Made by a program: the position numbers and the translations under genes
Assembly: GCA_030142905.1 (NCBI GenBank)
Contig: JASJOG010000065.1
Coordinates: 372,001 to 436,000, forward strand
Source of the DNA: Heliopora coerulea
Lineage: Eukaryota > Cnidaria > Anthozoa > Scleralcyonacea > Helioporidae
Direction: 5' to 3'
DNA: 64,000 bases
Shown here: positions 55,348 through 64,000 of the stretch, in pieces
Numbering within the stretch: position 1 is the stretch's first letter
How the letters are laid out: every line of letters starts with the position of its first letter
Notes under the pieces: generated by a model
The model's input: only the letters and a program-made list of their open reading frames with translations
What the model was told of the DNA's origin: nothing
The model's database searches: none

Positions 55348-56868
55348 GTTAGAAAATTCATTTCTTTTTGGCAAAGGTTAAATGGTTCGTCTGACATGCA
55401 CCCACTACTCATTTAGAGAGTACTCTTTCGGGTGTATTCTGACAATTCTCATCCCGAAACTGGAATATTCGTCGTCTTTCTTCCAATCCCCATCCACGTC
55501 AATAAGCATTGTTACTCGTGGTGTGTGGAGTCTCATCTCGTATACTTTAAAATGCATATGAACGGAAAATTAATTATATTTGATGTGAAACAACTGTGGG
55601 ATTGATAGTGAATAGTTTTTACAGCTCTTCATACCTCTCTTTAGATGCCTGACACAGATTTATATCTGTGACGTCATAATATTGAAAGAGGATGTTCACT
55701 TTTTAAAAACCTCTATGCAACGAGTAAATTTGACAACCACTGGGGTTACTTGGTTGTAAAACAGTGTTGATGTCCTTGATCAGGGGAACTGAAACTTAGA
55801 ACACCCTTTGAACTAGCCTAATGATAATAAATAATTGTGGTACTCTTATAAGTTACAATACTTTAGGTAGTCATATTTACCATTAATAATTATGCAAGAT
55901 GACAACAGTCAATTAAAATTGTTTGAAATCACCCAGAATAAAATTTCTAAGTGTGCCCATGCTCCTTAATGAGTTAAAATCAAAAAAATTTATTTTGGGT
56001 ATACAAAATTTTTGAATTAGCTCCACTAATATAATTGCACTGATGCCATGCTCAGATATAAGGTTTAGGAAGCTGTCTTTAGTAGATTTATGCTGGACTA
56101 GAGGTTTTTGCTGGACTTTCTCTGTATGGTCCAAGTTTGATTTTCCAGAATATCTATAAAAAAGGAAAGTTTGTATCAAAAACAAGGTGTTTGAAAGTGA
56201 AAGTCTTGTGCAAGTCATACCATGTTACATTAATTTAGAAGACCATGTAATTATGAAAGTTATGAAATTAGTAATGATTAGGTTATATGCAAGTTAACTG
56301 TTCCATGCATCAAAATAGTTTCCTTGACTATTCTAAGTTAAAACTGTTTATTATTCAAGACATTAGGACATAAAGTGAAGTATTTAAAAAGTTGTTTGTT
56401 TGATCAAAGTTTGAATAAGAAAATTTGTGGTAGGAAGTAAAAATCGCATAATTAGGGAAAAATAATAAACTGAACTTTGGTGTATAGTAAAAATACTTAA
56501 ATGCTGGTTATTGGAAGATGTCTTACTGGACATTAGCACCTCTAATGACTAGCACTGATATCAAGGCCTGAATCAGATATTTTTGTTAAATAACATGGCT
56601 CCTACCTGCCAGGATTTTCAGAATTTCAGTGGTGGTATTAGCACCAAACTTGTGAAGAACTGGGGGGAAATGGACCCTTTTCTCCATTAAATGCATTTTT
56701 CAGTAATGGATTTGGACAAATTAGGAAATTAAACTTCATAAGCAACAGTGCTAATGTGACCTTCCCAATTCTCCCTGTGCATTACAACTGTACTAGAGCT
56801 TTTATTAATTTTTTCAGAGGGGTTTCTCCTCTAGAAGATAACTGATGTTAAATTTTTCTATATTGCAG
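55348..56868 (+). other. Intron 1 of the unknown gene
   Basis: AT-rich; no terminal-repeat element or ORF of note was recognised. Confidence 0.5.
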
Positions 56869-56909
56869 AACATCTGGCAGAAACAGTACAATATTCACAT
56901 GATGGTTAT
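56869..56909 (+). CDS. Unknown gene, second exon
   Basis: It follows TATATTGCAG, has a 2-base completion giving Glu, and reads EHLAETVQYSHDGY before a strong GTAAGT donor (phase 0). The phase match with 55347 supports a real transcript. Third exon not found before 64 kb. Confidence 0.65.
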
Positions 56910-57700
56910 GTAAGTTTTGGTTGTTAAATAATGTCCTTATTGAGAAAGATTGCCATGTATTTACGTGCAGTTTTTATTCACACCAAGTGTAGCATTTGTC
57001 ATTAAATTACTTTGTAAAGCCATACAAATTTTGTTTTGGTGTTTTACAAGCCTGCCAATGCTAAAACCTCTCAAAGAAGAATAGATATAAGACTGAAAGT
57101 TCATCCTTTTACTTTGAGTGCAGTGCAAAAATCAAAAGTAAAAAAGAAAAGGAAAAAAAATAATGGTTACATAGTCAATGAATTTATCTTGTTTTTGTAA
57201 GCCAACTAGTAAAATCATATTGATATATGGAAACAAAATAATGGGAAAGGTGAAAAAGAGGCTCTGATTGACAACCTGGGATAATTTAGGCTCCAGGTAG
57301 TGACATATGTCAAAACATAAAATGGCAGATGAATGGTGGATCAATTCAATTTTATTTTATTTTTATCTCTTTTTCATTCTTTTGACCTTGAGAAAATGGG
57401 ATTTCTCTCCTGACTTAATTGATTGGTAGTCATTGGGTGTTTCAAGTTGTAATATTATTTATACATAAAATGCACATTTTTTCAAACAAACCCATTGCTG
57501 GACCTGAAAGAAAGGGTCAGGCATAGACATTGTCCAGTACAAATTTGTCATTTTTCTCTAAAATTAGGCATTTCAAAATTCATAGGTATGTCATCTAATG
57601 CTGGAGTTTTGTGCAAGAATATTATTTTACTGAATTAATAGAAATAGGAAATTTATATAATGAATAGTATATTACAAATGAAATTATATACTGTATTTTG

Positions 57701-58326
57701 CAGTATACAAGTTGACCTTTTATTTTTTCACAAAAAAATTCATGATTTTTATAATAGCCTGAATATAAGTTGAGTCCCTCAAATTAAATACTGGTAGTTA
57801 CCAGACAAAGAATAGTGTTTAAAGAAACTTTAATAACATGGCAAATCTTTTACAGCATATTTTTTTAATCTTTTAGAGGTCATTTTGACGTAGAAAATTA
57901 CACAAACAGTCAGCACATTCTGTCTTTGGTACATCTTTTATTTTGTCAGATTGTCCCTGCCAAGCTCAAACAAGCTTCTTGCTAACACTTAAACTTGCAG
58001 CCAGCAGTAGAGTTGTTTGACTTTTCAGCCAAGTCAACAACCTTAAACTTGAATTGTGCTTTGACTTAGTCATTTTGGAGGCATGTCAAAGTGTTTACAC
58101 CATAACAACAAGGTTTATGGTAAAATACATCAATCATGTTATTCTGTGATGTTGATGTGCCCATTCACTAACAATGAGCTGACTGGTCCATTTCTTGATG
58201 CATATGCAGGACTGGTATTAGTATATCCAGTCTATGATTTTGCTTAATTTCAGGACCCTTTGTATAAGTTGAGGTAGACTTTTGGACATAAGTTTTGGGT
58301 CCCAGAAAATCAACTTGCACACCATA
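57701..58326. mobile_element. Possible pogo/Tigger-type MITE remnant
   Basis: CAGTATACAAGTTGACCTTT at the left and a mirrored AAAATCAACTTGCACACC at the right are weakly inverted (TACAAGTTGA / TCAACTTGCA). A second internal TATAAGTTGA word lies near each end. Ends are uncertain. Confidence 0.35.
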
Positions 58327-58579
58327 AAAAACATGCTGGTGTAATTACACTGGTGATTAGACATTTACACAGTATTGTAGTTACACTTGTAAATGTTACT
58401 GAAGACTTCTTAAAACAGCTTATTTACTACTTTCTTTCAAATAATCACCTGTATAACTATACTTAAACAATTATTTGCCTCAGGCTTAGTGAATACTGTT
58501 GAATTAAATCCCTGAGATAAACTTTGCCTTTGACAAACAATTACCTTATGAAAAAAAGTCTATAGACTTCCTATAGAAC

Positions 58580-59103
58580 CAGTGGCATAGGAAGCAGGGA
58601 GGCACAGGGGCTGTGGCCCCCCCAACATTGTATTTAGTGGGGCCACAATATTGTTCAGCTCCCCTTAAAAACAGATATGGTAACAGTGTACAGTGTTTTT
58701 AATTTTTTTCCCTCACACACACTTGCATTTCAAAATTAAAATAAAAAGTATTTGAAAATTTAATCTACCGCACATTGTTTTAATAATGCTATAATATTGG
58801 TACTTTATTATACTTTTGAGTTGCCTGCATATGTCCATTAAGTGTCAGGTAAACATATGGTCACTTTTAGTACCGTTCAAATTAAAGGTTAAAAAAACCA
58901 CAATATTTTATAACTGTATTTAGTCTTTTAATGAATAAATTAGCAATCCAGTGTAGTATTCCTTACCACAGGTGTAACCAGCCATAAGTAGTCTTGGTAT
59001 TGTCAACAATAAAGTTGATGTAAACATTTACTGAAAAATACCCATCCTGAATATAAATTTTGCTTCCAGCCCCCCTAACCTCAACTAGCTTCCAACACCT
59101 CTG
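58580..59103. mobile_element. hAT-like element A with perfect 8-bp duplication
   Basis: It begins CAGTGGCATAGGAAGCAGG and ends CTTCCAACACCTCTG; the ends are a diverged TIR. TATAGAAC flanks both sides (58572-58579 and 59104-59111). No transposase. A CCCCCC/GGGGG pair lies inside each end. Confidence 0.9.
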
Positions 59104-59144
59104 TATAGAACTCTTTATAGGTGGACCTATAAGTGTCTATGTAG

Positions 59145-60002
59145 CAAGCCTGGATATATTTTTTTTTGCTCTGGCTGTCAAAATGACCAGCATCAATCAG
59201 ATTGTGCCTGTCACAAAACAAAATGTACCTGTCACTTAACAAGACTATAATTTGATTGATATTTGTACATTTACCGTATATTAACTATTGTTATTGTATA
59301 CAAGCATTGGTATGAGGTGTTAAAACTTAAAAGTATGAATGATATGTGCACTGCACACAATTTTATTTAAAAGTATTATACATGTAGATTTATACATGTA
59401 GTATACGACTACAAAAAGATCATAATCATCAACAATTAATCTATTCTTGAACCATCACATGTCTCTTTGATCAATTTAAATCCTCAAAGTCACAGTAAAT
59501 CCCCAGGAAGGAAACCTGCAAAACTAGAATCACTATCATCCGAATCAGACAAATGTTTCTCATGTAAGTCATTGTCAGTGGGCAAGTCTTGATCAATATG
59601 GCTATCATTGCTAACACTATTTATGTCAGCAGACATGAATAATGAAGTTATTTTCTTCAATATGTTGTATATAATTTAATGCTAGAGTGATTACAAACAA
59701 TCAATATCCAAGACAGTCGCACTTTGGCATTTTATATTCACCTGCACACAATCTCGCAAATAACTCGCAAAACTACTCGCAGCAACTCGTGCGCATTTGC
59801 TAATTTAATACACAAACGAAGAGAGCAATTGATTGAAGACAAATGTTAATAATTGGTTTTGTAATGAAACTGGAAATCAATATTACCAAAAACCATTCCG
59901 GACAAAGTGACAGACATAGTCAAGTTTGTGACTGTCAAAACTCTATGAATGACAAATTTGTACCGGACAATGTCCGTGACCGGACGCTAATGTCCAGGCT
60001 TG
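59145..60002. mobile_element. hAT-like element B with perfect 8-bp duplication
   Basis: It begins CAAGCCTGGA and ends TCCAGGCTTG (perfect 10-bp TIR). CTATGTAG flanks both sides (59137-59144 and 60003-60010). Inner words CGGACATTGTCC near the right are palindromic. No transposase. 858 bp. Confidence 0.9.
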
Positions 60003-60290
60003 CTATGTAGTAACCAATAGACATACCTATAGGTCTGTATAGGGAATTGGAACATTTTTCTATAGGTGAACAGTAAAGAATCCTATAGAAATTCCTATAG
60101 ATCTCTGTAGGTGGATCTATAGGTTTTTATAAGTTGTCTTATAGATATATCTATGGGTTTCTATAGGTTGACTTATAAAAGGCATATCTATAGGTTTCTA
60201 TCGGTTGACTTATAGGACCTGGAACATTTCCTACAGGCAATTTATATGGAATCCTATAGAAATTTCCATAGTTTTTCATAGGACTATAAT

Positions 60291-61216
60291 ATAAATTATA
60301 TTAATATGCTGAATTATAGATTTTACAAGCATTTGCTCAAGAATAGTAGTGGAACTGCTCCAATTTGCAAAATGTAATGATGAATGTTCCTAAAAATGAT
60401 TTATGTACAGCATATATTCCTCAACAAAAATATTCATCTATGCTATACATTTATATTTACATTACAAGTTACAAAAAGATCAGATTTATAACTGCTACCT
60501 TTACTTGTCCTTCTGTTCCTTGTGTTCCTGTCTGGATATGAGCTATAAGAAAAAAATGAAATCAATAAAATTAACATTCTTAGTTCATAATTTCTATTCC
60601 TATTGGCAAACTACTGTGCTTTTGGGCTCCAGTTGAGTTATTCCTTGTGTATTATCCTGCTGTTAAAGTCTGCAGTCAAAACTAATCTTAACAGGTTTTA
60701 AACATGTTGAAAACACTGTAAAATGGTAATACTCATATTTAGTTCTTACAAGCAAATTAGTAACTAAGTAATAAGTAAGTAATGCATTTTAAAGCTCTTC
60801 TTTAAATTTTATAATTTTTTTATCATTATTTTTAAAATTTATAATTCTTTTTTCGTAAGGGTTATATAATATATGCTACCATATATAATACATGATATCA
60901 TTGTAGAATATCAAAGTAAGATTACAGAGTGTAGAATATGTTTAAATTATGTAATTAATCAACGAAATGAAAACACAATTTTTAATTCAAGCAATGAAAA
61001 TATATTGAATTACACGTAGCTTTATAATAAAAATTAAGGCCCAGCAGAGAATGCGTATAACAACCATGACAAGCGGTATGTATTACATGCAAATGAGATA
61101 AGCGATAAACTTACAAATGACGTAAGAGTGCTGTAAATTACCGTTTAAAATTACAAATGGTTTAAAATTAAAATAACTCCAATTAGTAATTCAAGGCAAA
61201 GAAAATGGGTAGGAAG
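60291..61216. other. AT-rich stretch, no gene recognised
   Basis: A short frame at 60403-60636 encodes a hydrophobic, Tyr-rich peptide that looks like chance AT-rich translation. No element ends identified. Confidence 0.4.
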
Positions 61217-61397
61217 CTATGGTAGCGTTAAGGGTTTGAGTTTATTAACGAGGAGGCTTTCTCTCAGGAGGAGTTCGAAACTAGTTGAAGAGGAGGTTAG
61301 GATGGAAAAATCGTTACGAGCTACAGGATGACCAGTGTCGCGATGGTGATGAGAAATGGTGGAAAGTGAGTGTCTGCCCAACTTCTTACCAGTCAAA
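61217..61397 (-). pseudogene. Penelope C-terminal tail
   Basis: Reads LTGKKLGRHSLSTISHHHRD, TGHPVARNDFSILTSSSTSF, ELLLRESLLVNKLKPLTLP then a stop. The HxxxTGH and ELLLRESLLV words are typical of the region after GIY-YIG in Penelope-like proteins. Confidence 0.85.
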
Positions 61398-61404
61398 GCC
61401 GATA

Positions 61405-62082
61405 CCCAGAGTAAATAACCAACCAGAGGTCCAACTCGTGTGAAAATTTGTCCCAAATTTTTTATGCGCATGCGCTGGCCGCCATGTTCCTGGCAAGTTC
61501 CCCCGGCAGTTTTGACCTCATACGAATTTTTGCCATTTATATGTAAACAAAGTGAAGTTTCATTGTAGTACTAAACTGGTACATTGAAATTAGCTTTTCA
61601 AACCTATCGAAGGGCATTTGTTCAGTGAGTTTACAAAATAAAATTTACTCCACAATTTACAAATATCATACGAACGTGTTGACAACGCTCGATGGATTCA
61701 AACATGCGCTGAATTCTTGTTAATCTTACCACGATTTTAAACAAGTCAAAAACTGTTAAAAGATCAACTGGTATACATGTGCTTATCAGTAATTTTTTTC
61801 CCTTGCCTCTTCTGGCCTTGCCATCACATTTAAAGTTGACGAAGACCGTAAAACCACTTCAATTATGCGAAAATTTAGTTCAGACGAGCACGAAAGTTAA
61901 AGAAGACACATACCTACACGAAGCAAGCGCTAGACCACTGACTTAGAGGACAGTGGGCTAGACGCTTGCCAGGAACATGGCGGCGTTTGAATCAATGAGA
62001 TGCGCGAGGCAACATGCGCGAGGACACAAACATCAAAGCTGCCGACAGTGAGTTGGACTTCTGGTTGATTGTTTACTCTGTG
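61405..62082. mobile_element. 678-bp inverted-repeat element inserted in the Penelope ORF
   Basis: The ends CCCAGAGTAAATAACCAACC and, inverted, CACAGAGTAAACAATCAACC form a TIR of about 33 bp. GCCGATA flanks both sides (61398-61404 and 62083-62089). Subterminal GCCGCCATGTTCCTGGCAAG is exactly inverted at about 61964-61983. A 7-bp duplication is near the 8 bp of hAT; CAGAG ends also fit. No transposase. Confidence 0.88.
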
Positions 62083-62089
62083 GCCGATA

Positions 62090-62300
62090 TTCCCATGTGG
62101 TCCGAGATGCGCATGTGCAAGTGTCGACATGTTTGGCCAACATACAATGTGTCACAGCGTTGACACTTAAATGAATAAACGACATGCGATCTCAGACCAA
62201 ATGGAACCCGGTCTTTGAAAGGAAAGAAGCTGGATAGACGGAAAGTAGGGCGAAAAACGAATCGAACATTGATCTGTAGAAAAGCAGTGGACAAAAGTTT
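62090..62300 (-). pseudogene. Penelope GIY-YIG endonuclease domain
   Basis: Reads SHVVYSFKCQRCDTLYVGQT then CRHLHMRISDHMGIS: VVY and LYVGQ are the GIY-YIG pair and the following Arg (HMRISDH) is the conserved catalytic neighbour. CxxC precedes it. It makes the nick that primes insertion in this family. Cut after HMGIS by the 678-bp element. Confidence 0.9.
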
Positions 62301-62318
62301 TCTAAGTTGAGTTCGGAT

Positions 62319-63026
62319 TTATAAACAGTGGAGACCTGTGTAGGGCAGAGAAAAATATAGTATGTGTATAGGTGTCAAGAACTGTTTAGGAATGGATGAG
62401 AGGATTTTATCCAAGAATAAACTAACGATGCTGTCAACGAATCTGTCTGGATAGCCGTTCTTTCTTAAAAATGATTTCATTCTGGTTATTTCAGAATAAA
62501 AAGTTACGTACGAAGAGCAAAAGTTGAAGTGTCGGAATAGGAGTGAAAATATAATACCCTTTTTGTAAACCAGGAGAAAACTCTCAAAATTCGTAAACAA
62601 GCCGGTGAATGTGGGTTTGTGAAAAATGGAAGCAGTGAAGGAGCCATTAGAGCGAGTTGATGTTTCGAGGTTGTTCGAAGGAGCCATTAGAGCCATTAGA
62701 TGTTTCGAGGTTGTGAGTAAATTGAATATTAGGATGCTTTGAGTCAAGATAGTTAAGAAACGGTAGAATGTGATCATGGGAGCGAAACAAAAGTAAACAA
62801 TCGTCTACGTACCGTCGATAAAACAAGGGTTTAAAGTTTTCCGGGCAACTATCCAACCAAAAGGCTTCATGGTAACAAAGAAAAATATTGGCGAACAGTG
62901 GACCCAAGGGGGAGCCCATGGCTACACCATCAATTTGCTCAAAGAGTTGGCCGTTAAAAAGAAAATGACAGTTCTTGACAGAAAATTGGAATAATTTAGT
63001 TAATTGTTCGCAGGAGAAACTGTAGA
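62319..63026 (-). pseudogene. Penelope reverse transcriptase palm and thumb
   Basis: Contains FNGQLFEQIDGVAMGSPLGP, LFANIFLCYHEAFW and the catalytic YRRYVDDCLLLFRS, then FLNYLDSKHPNIQFTHNLE. A small tandem duplication near 62635-62710 (AGCCATTAGA and GATGTTTCGAGGTTG repeated) disturbs the frame, after which KPTFTGLFTNFESFL continues. In the intact family this is one frame. Confidence 0.9.
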
Positions 63027-63799
63027 TAACTTCACAATTAACCTACACTGCTGAAGTCAACTGAAAAATGTTGACTCGAGCGGGATTTGAACTCGCACCT
63101 TCGGGATATTGGTCCGCCGCTCTACCTGTTGAGCTATCGAGTCCACAGGGATTGGAGGCGAGTTTTTATCCAATTTAAGTGCACGAAATATTCTCGCGAC
63201 AACTTAACGCTATCCATGAGGATGGATGTGCAGTGTTTGAATTCTATTTCAGAATCATCCTCAGGGTATTATGAAATGGTAACTTCACAATTAACCTACA
63301 CTGCTGAAGTCAACTGAAAATGTTGACTCGAGCGGGATTTGAACTCGCACCTTCGGGATACCGGTCCGCCGCTCTACCTGTTGAGCTATCGAGTTCACAG
63401 AGATTGGAGGCAAGCTTTTATCCAACTTAAGGGCACGAGATATTCTTATCCATGAGAGGATGTGCAGTGTTTCAATTCTATTTCAGAATCATCCTCAGAG
63501 ATACATGAACAGAAAATTTTCTTGATAATCTTAGAATTGAAAATAGAATTGAAACATTGCACATCCTCTCATGGATAGCGTTAAGTTGTCGCGAGAATAT
63601 TTCGTGCACTTAAATTGGATAAAAACTCGCCTCCAATCCCTGTGGACTCGATAGCTCAACAGGTAGAGCGGCGGACCGGTATCCCGAAGGTGCGAGTTCA
63701 AATCCCGTTCGAGTCAACATTTTTCAGTTGACTTCAGCAGTGTAGGTTAATTGTGAAGTTACCATTTCATAATACCTGAGGATGATTCTGAAATAGAAT
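63027..63799. repeat. 773-bp foldback of tRNA-Tyr-like units with 12-bp target duplication, copy B
   Basis: Two minus-strand cores (63073-63143 and 63325-63395, 252 bp apart) and one plus-strand core (63645-63715). The outer ends are inverted (AACTTCACAATTAACCTACA and its complement). AGAAACTGTAGA lies at 63015-63026 and 63800-63811 and occurs once in the uninterrupted Penelope frame. The inner part 63290-63780 has the same layout as the foldback at 16.9 kb. Confidence 0.92.
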
Positions 63800-63810
63800 A
63801 GAAACTGTAG

Positions 63811-64000
63811 AATCAATTAACATAATGGAATAGTTCGTTAACAATAATGGTGATGGTTTTGTCCAAAGGAATATTAGTGAAGAGAGATTTGATGTCAAAG
63901 CTAACCTTGATGAAATCGTAACTATTATTATTAAGGTTAAGGAGCTCGTTGACAAAACTAAAACTATCGCTAATCATAAACGAGCCAAAAAAAACAGGGG
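63811..64000 (-). pseudogene. Penelope RT N-terminal block, truncated by window edge
   Basis: Reads DFIKVSFDIKSLFTNIPLDK, the first palm motif with the catalytic Asp, then TITIIVNELFHYVN and a TGA before the insertion point. It continues directly in sense with the RT part beyond the foldback insertion. Confidence 0.9.

Larger units (their letters stand above)
58555..60290. repeat. Degenerate CTATAG-rich array, split by two hAT-like elements
   Basis: Text made of CTATAGAA, CCTATAGG, CTATAGGTTTCTATAGGT-like words occupies 58555-58579, 59104-59144 and 60003-60290. Removing the two insertions restores one continuous array of about 350 bp. Confidence 0.8.
61217..64000 (-). mobile_element. Penelope-like retroelement (RT plus GIY-YIG), split by two insertions; 5' part outside the window
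   Basis: Minus-strand order from the window edge: RT N-terminal block (63811-64000), RT palm (63026-62340), GIY-YIG endonuclease (62300-62090), C-terminal tail (61397-61217). Two later insertions lie at 63027-63799 and 61405-62082. Family knowledge: Penelope-like elements combine a telomerase-related RT with a GIY-YIG nuclease. The element continues past 64000. Confidence 0.93.

Noticed and set aside
57132..57344. 70-codon hydrophobic ORF
   Set aside because: A product of AT-rich sequence in a presumed intron; no start context or partner exon.

Overview
This is eukaryotic, AT-rich nuclear DNA from an animal. The gene structure (small exons with GT-AG introns of 0.5 to 6 kb) and the repeat set (tRNA-like SINE/foldback units, CR1/L2-type LINE, a Penelope-like element with GIY-YIG endonuclease, short-LTR Gypsy elements, Tc1/mariner, many hAT-like MITEs) point to an invertebrate, most likely an anthozoan cnidarian such as a stony coral. 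The species call is inference; no cnidarian-only gene is present.

Host genes. The main gene is a complete minus-strand LZTFL1 (the BBSome regulator, BBS17 in human) running from 38674 to 10055. I assembled ten coding exons by eye. All splice sites are GT-AG, all phases agree, and the spliced protein is 302 residues. Exon 1 contributes only the initiator ATG. On the plus strand from about 44.57 to 52.99 kb lies the decayed C-terminal half of a DDX52/ROK1-type DEAD-box helicase. It keeps intron positions but has a ruined donor site, a frameshift, a lost motif VI and an early stop, so I call it a pseudogene. At 55203 a third gene starts on the plus strand; two phase-compatible exons are visible, the product is not recognised, and the rest lies in or beyond the remaining window.

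Mobile DNA by region. 0-10 kb, downstream of LZTFL1: hAT-like MITE, microsatellites, palindromic foldback MITEs and a cluster of tRNA-Tyr-like repeats. 10-38.7 kb, LZTFL1 introns: a hAT MITE with perfect 8-bp TSD (23449-23762), foldback copies of the tRNA-like family (16.9 and 30.9 kb), several two-copy unknown repeats, and a multiply stopped CR1/L2-like LINE (32.7-36.0 kb). 39304-44111: a Gypsy element with 137-bp LTRs, minus strand, multiply broken. 45027-46008: pogo/Tigger-like MITE. 46744-51498: a second Gypsy element with 123-bp LTRs and a perfect GGACC duplication, which carries a Tc1/mariner element in its gag, a Harbinger-like MITE in its left LTR (the right LTR is the empty site), and an RT-to-integrase deletion. 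57-60.3 kb: a CTATAG-rich array interrupted by two hAT-like elements, each with an 8-bp TSD. 61.2-64 kb: a minus-strand Penelope-like element split by a 678-bp inverted-repeat element and by a 773-bp tRNA-like foldback, each with target duplications.

The most unusual signal is the tRNA-Tyr-derived family. It occurs as monomers, as about 252-bp tandem units and as head-to-head foldbacks. One foldback layout recurs at two loci about 46 kb apart, which suggests that the foldback itself, not only the monomer, is being mobilised.
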